Assembly (NCBI RefSeq): GCF_900111745.1
Contig: NZ_FOIJ01000010.1
Location: forward strand, 248,001 to 312,000
Reading direction: 5' to 3'
From: Stigmatella erecta
Lineage (GTDB): Bacteria; Myxococcota; Myxococcia; Myxococcales; Myxococcaceae
Length of the DNA: 64,000 bases
The notes under the pieces were generated by a model. It was not told the DNA's origin and searched no databases. It saw only the letters and a program-made list of their open reading frames with translations. Numbering within the stretch: position 1 is the first letter of the stretch; every line of letters begins with the position of its first letter. Position numbers and translations under genes: made by a program. Of this stretch, positions 24,436 through 30,944 are shown piece by piece.

Positions 24436-25547
24436 TGGAGGGCATTCTCCGCGGACACCATCGAGAACATGTTCTTGAAGCCGGTGGACAGCGTCTCGCG
24501 CGGGGCCGCGTGCGCGGCGCCGATGGTGGGCATCGCCGAGGGGCTGAGCGTCTCGAAGAGCTTGGACACCTCCGCGTTCAGGGCCACCTTCAGGTGCTTC
24601 TGCGCGTTCACGGTGACGGGGCTGGGGAAGGCCAGCCGCGTGGTGCGGAAGTTGGAGTTCGTCCCGGTGTCCCACGCGAAGGTGCCGGTGCTGCCGTCGG
24701 CGGCGGTGAACGTGCCCTTCGTCTTGGTGAAGATGTAGCTGGTGAACCACATCCAGGTGACCGAGGCCATGTTCTTGAACAGGTGCAGCTCGCCCGCCTG
24801 CCGGCTCAGGTTGTCGTTGTAGTACGGGTCCACGCCCACGCTGAACTCGATGCTGGTGTAGGTGCCGGCGGGCACGGTGATGGCGCTCACCTGCTCGCGG
24901 CGGTTGGCGGGCAGGGTGACGCGGGGGGCGGTGGGATCATTCGGCTGGGAGGCCTCCGCCACGTCCTGCTCCTTGATGTGCTCCATCAGGTAGTAGCTGG
25001 CGGGGATGGCCACCCCCGTGCCGTCCTCCCGGACGAACTTCACGTTGGAGAGCCAGTAGCGCAGCTCGGTGAAGGTGATCTTCTCGCCGCTCGCCAGGGT
25101 GTAGGACTGATCCAACGCGAACGGCTGGCCGCCAAAGCGCAGCGCGGCGGTGAGCTGCACCTGGCCGGCGAAGTTCGCCATGCGCCCCTGGAGCGAGGCG
25201 ATCTCCGCCCGCGCCGCGTCCAGCTTGACGAGCACGCCGTCCCAGTCCTGGGAGGCCAGCAGCGCGCGGGCCTCGGCGAGCTCCTCCTGGAGCGTGCCGA
25301 TCTGCGTGGTCAGCGCCTGCTTCTCACGCTCGGAGGCGGTAGCGTCCTTGGCGAGCTGGGCCTCCAGCGCGGCGACCGAGGCCTCCAGCTCCGAGATGCG
25401 CTGCTCGAACTGCTGACGCTCTTCGGCGGACAGGGTGGTGGGATCCGACGCGTCGTCCCCACAGCCCGGAAGGGCGGCGAAGGTCAGGGCCGCCAGGAGG
25501 AGGGCACGTCCAGAACGGAAGGGCGAAGCCATGAAAGAGATGGTCAT
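24429..25547 (-). CDS. MbnP-like lipoprotein with N-terminal coiled coil
   Basis: A 372-aa lipoprotein (FAALPGCGDD). Residues about 40-110 are a coiled coil (EERQQFEQRISELEASVAAL heptads, then KLDAARAEIASLQGRM). The remainder follows the MbnP order: LTAALRFGGQPFALDQSYTL, GEKITFTELRYWLSNVKFV, GTYTSIEFSVGVDPYYND, ASVTWMWFTSYIFTKTKG with the Trp pair, and VNAQKHLKVALNAEVSKLFE. It lacks the extra Cys of the four-Cys MbnP group. It is followed by, and overlaps, the di-haem partner gene. The coiled coil may oligomerise it or span the periplasm. A second ATG at 25532 is possible. Confidence 0.82.
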   Translation of the reverse strand: MTISFMASPFRSGRALLLAALTFAALPGCGDDASDPTTLSAEERQQFEQRISELEASVAALEAQLAKDATASEREKQALTTQIGTLQEELAEARALLASQDWDGVLVKLDAARAEIASLQGRMANFAGQVQLTAALRFGGQPFALDQSYTLASGEKITFTELRYWLSNVKFVREDGTGVAIPASYYLMEHIKEQDVAEASQPNDPTAPRVTLPANRREQVSAITVPAGTYTSIEFSVGVDPYYNDNLSRQAGELHLFKNMASVTWMWFTSYIFTKTKGTFTAADGSTGTFAWDTGTNSNFRTTRLAFPSPVTVNAQKHLKVALNAEVSKLFETLSPSAMPTIGAAHAAPRETLSTGFKNMFSMVSAENALQW

Positions 25548-25695
25548 GGCCCGGCATTCTTCATCAGTTCGCCGCGAATGTCCCTGTGACGAATCGCCGC
25601 GCCGTCCGTCAATCGAAGGATGTCGCGCGAACCGCTACTTCTGTGTCGCGCCGCGGACGATAAGTTCAATCCGCCCGCAGCGCGCGGGGCCCGCG

Positions 25696-26442
25696 TTACT
25701 TCTTCTTCGCCGCGCGGGCCTCGTCGAACAGGCGGTTGGCCTCGTTCCAGTTGAGCACCTCCCACCAGCCGGAGAGGTACGCGTCGCGCTTGTTGCGGTG
25801 CTTGAGGTAGTAGGCGTGCTCCCACACGTCATTGCCGATGACGGGCGTGCCCTTGAGCTCGGAGGCATCCATCAGGGGGTTGTCCTGGTTGGGCGTGGAG
25901 CCCACCTGGAGCTTGTCGCCCGTCCAGACGAGCCAGGCCCAGCCCGAGCCGAACCGCTTGGCGCCCGCGTCGGCGAAGGCCTTCTTGAACTCCTCGAGCG
26001 ACTTGAAGTCCTTGTTGATCTGCTCCGCGAGCGCCTTCGAGGGCGCGCCGCCCTTGCCCGGAGGCGCCATCAGCTTCCAGAACAGGGTGTGGTTGTAGTG
26101 GCCGCCGGCGTTGTTGCGCACCGCCGCGTCGTAGCGGGAGACGTTCGCGAGGATCTTCTCCAGGGACTGGCCGGCGAGCGCCGAGTTGGCGGCGACCGCC
26201 TTGTTGAGGTTGTCCACGTAGGCCTTGTGGTGGCCGCCGTGGTGGATGCGCATGGTCTCCGCGTCGATGACGGGCTCCAGCGCCTCGTAGGCATAGGGCA
26301 GCGCCTCGAGGGTGAAGGGCCCGGTGGCGGCGGGCTTCGCCTCCGCGGCCGGGGTGGGCTTCGGCGCCGGCGGGGTCCCCTGGGCCAGGGCGGCGGAGCC
26401 GGTCAGCGCCGCGGTGAGGGTCGTCATGAGAATCAAGCGCAC
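25696..26442 (-). CDS. Exported iron/manganese superoxide dismutase
   Basis: A 248-aa Fe/Mn superoxide dismutase. After a signal peptide (MRLILMTTLTAALTGSAALAQ) and a Pro/Ala linker, the family core starts at FTLEALPYAYEALEPVID. Metal ligands are visible: MRIHHGGHHKAYV (first His), NNAGGHYNHTLFW (second His), then WLVWTGD and DVWEHAYY (Asp and third His), with GSGWAWLVW typical of the family. It converts superoxide to O2 and H2O2 in the periplasm or outside the cell, protecting against respiratory burst or predation-related oxidants. The GTG at 26442 gives a positively charged signal; ATG 26427 is the alternative. Confidence 0.92.
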   Translation of the reverse strand: MRLILMTTLTAALTGSAALAQGTPPAPKPTPAAEAKPAATGPFTLEALPYAYEALEPVIDAETMRIHHGGHHKAYVDNLNKAVAANSALAGQSLEKILANVSRYDAAVRNNAGGHYNHTLFWKLMAPPGKGGAPSKALAEQINKDFKSLEEFKKAFADAGAKRFGSGWAWLVWTGDKLQVGSTPNQDNPLMDASELKGTPVIGNDVWEHAYYLKHRNKRDAYLSGWWEVLNWNEANRLFDEARAAKKK

Positions 26443-26574
26443 GGAAGAGCCTTTCGAATGGAAGTCGGGCGCAAGAGAACTGCAGGAAGGCGTGCTCCGC
26501 CAGCGGAAATCGAGCGGCGCCAGGCGCAGTTGATGGATGGCGAACGGCGTTCCGCGGAACACCCTCCAGCCGTC

Positions 26575-26841
26575 TTAGCCCTCGGCGCGGCGCACGTGCG
26601 CGAAAAGGGGCGCGCCTCCCGGCAGGAAAGACACCTCCAACAGCCACCTGCTTCGCTTCCAGGTCAGAACGGTGTCTCCGAAAACCTCCTCCTGCGTATC
26701 GGGTGTGGACAGGGCGGTCTCGAAATCCAGGGGAGTGACCCGCGAGGCCAACACCCGCCGGCCCGGCAGCAGAAGCATCCCCGAGAAGGGTTGCCAAGGC
26801 AGCGCGGAGGCTGAGCGCGATGCGGAAGGAGTCCAGCCCAT
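26575..26841 (-). CDS. Small hypothetical protein coupled to trigger-factor-like gene
   Basis: An 88-aa protein with no recognised domain. A strand-rich centre (LLPGRRVLASRVTPLDFETAL, VFGDTVLTWKRSRWLLEVSFLPG) suggests a small beta fold. Its ATG shares one base with the TGA of the upstream chaperone-like gene (TGATG), which argues for coupled expression and a real gene. No function assignable. The 132 bases after its stop lead into the superoxide dismutase gene on the same strand. Confidence 0.6.
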   Translation of the reverse strand: MGWTPSASRSASALPWQPFSGMLLLPGRRVLASRVTPLDFETALSTPDTQEEVFGDTVLTWKRSRWLLEVSFLPGGAPLFAHVRRAEG

Positions 26842-27956
26842 CAGGCCTTACCGAGCTGCGCCCGGCCCTCTTCCGCTCCCTCGAAGTGGATCCGCGCCCG
26901 GTCCATCACATACTCCACCGCCTTGAGGTGCAAGGCGGTCTGCGCCACCGTCCGGGCCGCTCCCCGGTCCTCCTTCAAGGCTGCTTTCACCTCGCTGCTG
27001 CTCAGGCCCAAATCGCTCGCGATCCGGTCCAGCAGTCCGTGGAGATCATCGGCCGTGACCTGCAGTTGCCCGCTCTCGATGAGCGCCTGGAGCCCGAGCG
27101 AGACGCGCAGCCTCCGCACGGCATCCTGGCGTTGGAAGTCGTCGGCGAGCCACGCCTGAAGGGAGAACTCCTGATGCTCCAGGGGCGTATTCAGGGAGAT
27201 CAACGTCCGGCCCTCCCCTCTTCCCCACGCGCGGCGGAGCTCTTCGTCGATGAGCGAAGCGGGCAGCTCCACCTGAGTCCGTTCCGCGACCTCGTCCAGG
27301 ACACGCTGTTCGGCTTCGAGCCACAGCTCATCGGAGAGCTGTTCCTCCAGCTCCTCCGCGATGGAGTGCATCACCTCCTCCAGGGTCATCCCCCGGCCCA
27401 TCTGTGTGAAGAACTCCGCGCTGTCCTCCGGCAGGAAGGTCAGCTCCCAGGCTTCATGGAGCATCACCAGGAACTCTGCCTTCGCGCCGCGCAGCCCTTC
27501 GACGGGATAGCCGGGAGGGAGCGTGATCAGCAGCCGTGTGGAGTCTCCCACCCGCAGGCCCACCATCCCCTCGAAAAGGCCGGGCAGCACGGGACGCGGT
27601 GCCAACTCAAGGCGCAGCCGCAAGCGGGCGCTGCCGGGGATGGGTTGGCCGTGGGCGAATCCGAGGATGTCCAGGACCACCTCGTCGCCGAGGGCTGCTG
27701 GCTCGCCTGGGCTCCGCTGGCGGCGCCGGGCGTGCTCACGCCGCAGCTCGTGGTAGCGCTCCAGCAGCGCGTCCCGGGAGGGAGCCGTGGCCCGCGGCAC
27801 CGTCACCTCGAGATTTTCCAAGGAAGGAGGTTGGACCTTGGGCAACTCCACGCCCCCGGTCGCGAGCGCCCGGGCGGCGGCGCTCTGCTCGACGCGTCTG
27901 CGCATGGCGGCCTCCTCCGAGGAGACCATCGGTTGAGACGAAGGCTTCTGGGCCAT
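26841..27956 (-). CDS. Trigger-factor-like peptidyl-prolyl isomerase lacking ribosome-binding domain
   Basis: A 371-aa protein. Residues about 90-195 match an FKBP-type isomerase as placed in trigger factor (GDEVVLDILGFAHGQPIPGS, LFEGMVGLRVGDSTRLLITL, KAEFLVMLHEAWEL). Residues 200-360 match the helical trigger-factor C-terminal arms (EQLSDELWLEAEQRVLDEVA, LPASLIDEELRRAW, DRIASDLGLSSSEVKAAL). The N-terminus is short, Ser/Pro-rich and lacks the ribosome-docking domain with its GFRxGxxP motif. It is probably a stand-alone chaperone or isomerase. The ATG 27956 has GGAGAG upstream. It forms an operon with the small downstream gene. Confidence 0.85.
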   Translation of the reverse strand: MAQKPSSQPMVSSEEAAMRRRVEQSAAARALATGGVELPKVQPPSLENLEVTVPRATAPSRDALLERYHELRREHARRRQRSPGEPAALGDEVVLDILGFAHGQPIPGSARLRLRLELAPRPVLPGLFEGMVGLRVGDSTRLLITLPPGYPVEGLRGAKAEFLVMLHEAWELTFLPEDSAEFFTQMGRGMTLEEVMHSIAEELEEQLSDELWLEAEQRVLDEVAERTQVELPASLIDEELRRAWGRGEGRTLISLNTPLEHQEFSLQAWLADDFQRQDAVRRLRVSLGLQALIESGQLQVTADDLHGLLDRIASDLGLSSSEVKAALKEDRGAARTVAQTALHLKAVEYVMDRARIHFEGAEEGRAQLGKA

Positions 27957-27991
27957 GGGGACGGGCTCTCCAGGGAAGGGGACGCTCCAGC

Positions 27992-28023
27992 AAAACAAAA
28001 GGCCCATGCCACTGCCACGGGCC
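27992..28023 (-). terminator. Rho-independent terminator after hydrophobic hypothetical gene
   Basis: Read on the minus strand: GGCCCGTG, a 7-base loop, CATGGGCC (one G-T pair), then TTTTGTTTT. It lies 24 bases past the stop of the gene at 28048-29088 and just upstream of the trigger-factor-like start, separating the two transcripts. Confidence 0.8.
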
Positions 28024-28047
28024 CCGGCGAGGCATGGCCGGCGAGTT

Positions 28048-29088
28048 TTAGTCGCGCTCGAACACGCCGCCCACGAAGCTTGACGCCACCGACAAGGCCG
28101 CGCCCCCCTGGCTCAGGAAGGGAATGTTGGTGGCGGCCAAGATAGAGCCAGCGGCGGTGACGGTGCTGGTCGCCCGGGCCAGGTTGGACGATTTGGGGTT
28201 GGCCCAGGTGGCGGCGGCGATGCCCACGTCCATCGCGGCGACGGCCACATTCACGCCAGGCGCGAACCGGGCCGCTGCGCGGCCCAAGGTGCCAGCCCCG
28301 GAATGGACCGCGGCGGTGGTGGCGGCACGGGCCGTCCTATTGGAGGCGACCTGGAGCTGGGGCCGGGCGACTGTTCGATCGCCCACGCCCATGATGGTTT
28401 TGAGGGCGTCTTTGCGCGAGTTCCGGACGCTCGCGGAGACGGCGCCCTCGACCGCTCCGACGCCCGCGCTGTTGATCGGGCGAGCCGCGTGAGGGTTCGC
28501 GCGGATGCCCGAATTGAGCGCATCGAGGGAAGACTTGGCGGCCTCGCGCGAAGCGGCCCGAACAGCGGTTTCCGATGCATTCGGAGCGGCTGCGCGGAAA
28601 GCGCCCTCGGCGGCCTTGTGGGCATGGCGGTAGGTGTTCGCCTGGGAGGCGCTGAACACGGCCCCGGCGGCAGCCAGGGTGTTGCGAGGGACCGTCACGG
28701 CCGAGGCGGCCGCCTTGGAGAGGGTGCTTTGGTTGGGATCGGCCTGCGCCGCGGTGATGTCTTTATACGCCACCTCAGCGGAGAGCGGCACGGCGGCGAG
28801 CGAACCCAGGACATTGAGCCCATTGAGGCCGAGCGACAGGTTGGGCGGCGTATTGGAAAACATGCCCGAGATGCCCGACGGCACGCCAGCGGCGTTGGCG
28901 GCGTTGGTGGCGGTGAGCAGCTTTTCCGGGTTCAGGACGAACTCCGAGACGGAAATGTGCCCCACCGGGCATGATTTGATCTGGGCGTCGGGCAGCCCCG
29001 TGGCGCGTGGACCCACGGCGGGAGTCTGCTCGAGGGGCCGGAGGAGCGGCGCCGTGGGATGGGACTTGGTCTCTCCAATGCGCGACAT
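28048..29088 (-). CDS. Ala-rich protein with hydrophobic C-terminal segments, function unknown
   Basis: A 346-aa protein with no recognised family. The N-terminus is hydrophilic (TKSHPTAPLLRPLEQ). Hydrophobic stretches occur near residues 90-110 (LNVLGSLAAVPLSAEVAY), 270-295 (VNVAVAAMDVGIAAATW) and 305-340 (TAAGSILAATNIPF, GGAALSVASSFVGGVF). Between them are Ala/Asn/Arg-rich amphipathic helices. The arrangement recalls proteins that insert hydrophobic hairpins into membranes, such as some effectors, but no toxin motif is seen. AGGAGAG precedes the ATG. Codon use looks less GC-extreme than the neighbours and the upstream intergenic DNA is AT-richer, so recent acquisition is possible. Confidence 0.65.
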   Translation of the reverse strand: MSRIGETKSHPTAPLLRPLEQTPAVGPRATGLPDAQIKSCPVGHISVSEFVLNPEKLLTATNAANAAGVPSGISGMFSNTPPNLSLGLNGLNVLGSLAAVPLSAEVAYKDITAAQADPNQSTLSKAAASAVTVPRNTLAAAGAVFSASQANTYRHAHKAAEGAFRAAAPNASETAVRAASREAAKSSLDALNSGIRANPHAARPINSAGVGAVEGAVSASVRNSRKDALKTIMGVGDRTVARPQLQVASNRTARAATTAAVHSGAGTLGRAAARFAPGVNVAVAAMDVGIAAATWANPKSSNLARATSTVTAAGSILAATNIPFLSQGGAALSVASSFVGGVFERD

Positions 29089-29295
29089 GGACTCTCCTGA
29101 TGAAGAAAAGCAACGCTTTCCTAAATTGTCGCATGGTGAGGGTCCCGGTTGTTTGGGTCCAGGGACCCCTGTGCCGTCTGTTTGGCTTAACGCAAGGAGA
29201 CCTGCCAGACAGTCATCCAGTCGGCAGACGGGGCCTCAAGCGAGCGGAGCCGTTGTCAGGAAAAGCAGGACAAGCGGCCAGCATACTGATTTTTA

Positions 29296-29310
29296 CACAA
29301 TTTGATTGTG
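29296..29310. promoter_or_regulatory. Probable OhrR operator upstream of ohr
   Basis: A perfect inverted repeat CACAAT-TTG-ATTGTG lies in an AT-rich patch 73 bases before the ohr start codon. Known OhrR operators in other bacteria are of the ACAATT/AATTGT type. The MarR-family ohrR gene lies directly downstream, so local peroxide-responsive repression is the natural reading. Confidence 0.7.
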
Positions 29311-29382
29311 CGCGATTGAAGCGCGCGCTATGTTGATTCGCGGGTGGCAATGACGCCACCGCCCGGATTGAAGGAGCACGCC

Positions 29383-29826
29383 ATGAGCCAGTCCCCCACG
29401 ATTCTCGAGAAGCGCCTCTACACCGCCACCGCCACCGCCACCGCGGGACGTGACGGACGCGTGAAGAGCGATGACGGCAACCTCGACGTCGCCGTCGTGC
29501 CCCCGCGCGCGCTGGGCGGCAATGGCGCGCCGGGAACCAACCCCGAGCAGCTCTTCGCCGCGGGGTACTCGGCGTGCTTCGGCAGCGCCCTGGGCCATGT
29601 TGCCCGCGCGCAGAAGATCACCACGGGCCCGGTCACCATCACGGCCCACGTGACGATTGGCCCCGTGGGGCAGGGGTTCGGCCTGGCGGTGGAGCTCCTC
29701 GCCGACATTCCCCAGCTTCCGCGCGAGCAGGCGGAGGCCCTGCTGCAGGCCGCTCACAAGGTGTGCCCGTACTCCAACGCGACGCGGGGCAACATCGTCG
29801 TGGATCTGAAGCTCAAGGAGCAGTAG
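29383..29826 (+). CDS. ohr: Organic hydroperoxide resistance protein Ohr
   Basis: A 147-aa OsmC/Ohr-family thiol peroxidase. It reduces organic hydroperoxides in the cytoplasm using two Cys, here GYSACFGSALGHVA and KVCPYSNATRGNIVV. Other family features are YTATATATAGRDGR and NPEQLFAAGYSAC. The ATG at 29383 follows AAGGAG; the preceding in-frame residues are not part of the family. ohrR follows after 51 bases and an ACAATT-type palindrome lies upstream, the usual ohr-ohrR arrangement. Confidence 0.95.
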   Translation: MSQSPTILEKRLYTATATATAGRDGRVKSDDGNLDVAVVPPRALGGNGAPGTNPEQLFAAGYSACFGSALGHVARAQKITTGPVTITAHVTIGPVGQGFGLAVELLADIPQLPREQAEALLQAAHKVCPYSNATRGNIVVDLKLKEQ

Positions 29827-29877
29827 GCCCTGGATGCCGTACGCTCCAGGCCTTGCTGGAGAAAGGAAGGCACACGG

Positions 29878-30354
29878 ATGACCGCCGCGAAGGACCCGCT
29901 CTTGTTGGAGCAGCAGCTCTGCTTCGCGTTGTACCGGGCTTCGCGGGCGATGATCCGTACCTATGGGCCACTGCTGGAGCCCCTGGGCGTCACCTATCCT
30001 CAGTACCTGGTGCTGCTCGCGCTGTGGGAGGAGGAGGGGATTCCCGTCAAGCGGCTGGGAGAGCAGCTCGTGCTCGACTCGGCCACGCTCACCCCCTTGC
30101 TCAAGCGCCTGGAGCAGCGGGGCATCGTCGAGCGGCGGCGGGATGGGCAGGACGAGCGGGTCGTCCGCATCTTCCTGACGGAGAGCGGGCGGGCCCTGCG
30201 CGCCCAGGCGAAACACATCCCGGGCCAGCTCGCGTGCCGCGCGGGCGTTGACGCGGCGTCCTCCCGCGCGATGGCGCAACTGACGCGGCTGCGCGAGGAG
30301 CTGACCGCCCTTTCGAAGGTGCTGGAGGAGGGCGAGGCGGACGGCGAATCCTAG
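29878..30354 (+). CDS. ohrR: MarR-family peroxide sensor OhrR
   Basis: A 158-aa MarR-type winged-helix repressor. The OhrR signature LLLEQQLCFALYRASRAM includes the reactive sensor Cys in QLCFALY. The DNA-binding helix region is LGEQLVLDSATLTPLLKRLEQRG, followed by the wing RRRDGQDERVVRIFLTESG. On oxidation by organic hydroperoxides the protein releases its operator and derepresses ohr. It follows ohr by 51 bases on the same strand, with AAGGAAGG before its ATG. A single conserved N-terminal Cys plus one further Cys (QLACRAG) allows one-Cys or two-Cys sensing. Confidence 0.93.
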   Translation: MTAAKDPLLLEQQLCFALYRASRAMIRTYGPLLEPLGVTYPQYLVLLALWEEEGIPVKRLGEQLVLDSATLTPLLKRLEQRGIVERRRDGQDERVVRIFLTESGRALRAQAKHIPGQLACRAGVDAASSRAMAQLTRLREELTALSKVLEEGEADGES

Positions 30355-30363
30355 CCCCGGAGC

Positions 30364-30849
30364 TCAGGAGCGGGGCCGCCGCACGGAGCGGCCGGGGGCC
30401 GCGAACCACGAGAGGGTGAAGTGCTTCGGAGCCGGGTGGAGGGCCAGCACGGCGCCCTTGCGCATCTTCCCCGGCAGCTCCTCATCGAGCGCCAGCTCTC
30501 CGGCGCGCTTCAGGCCCGGATTGTGGCCCACCAGGGCCCAGCCCGGCCCCACCTCGCGTGCCAGCTTCACGATGTGCTTGTGCGCGCGGGGGCCTGGCAA
30601 CAGGGCCGGGTGCACCTCCACCTGCGAGAGGCCAAAGGCCTCGGCGAGGATCTCCGCGGTCTGGACGGCCCGCACCAGGGGGCTGGTGAGGATGCCCATC
30701 AGCGGGGTGAGCTGGGCGAGCTTGCGCGCGTGCTTGCGAAAGGCGGCGCGGCCTTCGGACGTCAGGGCGCGGAACTCATCGCCCAGGCGGTGCTCCTCCT
30801 CGGCGATGGCGTGACGGACGAGCAGGATCGGAAGGTCTTGTCCAGGCAT
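30364..30849 (-). CDS. sixA: Phosphohistidine phosphatase SixA-like
   Basis: A 161-aa histidine phosphatase. The RHG catalytic motif is LLVRHAIAEEEHRLGDE, with the SixA-type EEE... and LTSEGRAAF continuation. SPLVRAVQTAEIL carries the conserved Arg and VGHNPGL the second catalytic His. Known SixA proteins remove phosphate from histidine phosphotransfer domains such as ArcB or PtsN-system partners. ATG 30849 was selected because the residues upstream are not part of the fold. It is convergent with ohrR. Confidence 0.87.
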   Translation of the reverse strand: MPGQDLPILLVRHAIAEEEHRLGDEFRALTSEGRAAFRKHARKLAQLTPLMGILTSPLVRAVQTAEILAEAFGLSQVEVHPALLPGPRAHKHIVKLAREVGPGWALVGHNPGLKRAGELALDEELPGKMRKGAVLALHPAPKHFTLSWFAAPGRSVRRPRS

Positions 30850-30944
30850 GGAGGGGTGCGTCCGTAGCCCCCGGGGGACAGGAAGGCAAGGCACAGCTGT
30901 GTCACGGACCGCGGCAGGTGTCCGCTGGGCTAACCTCCCACGCC

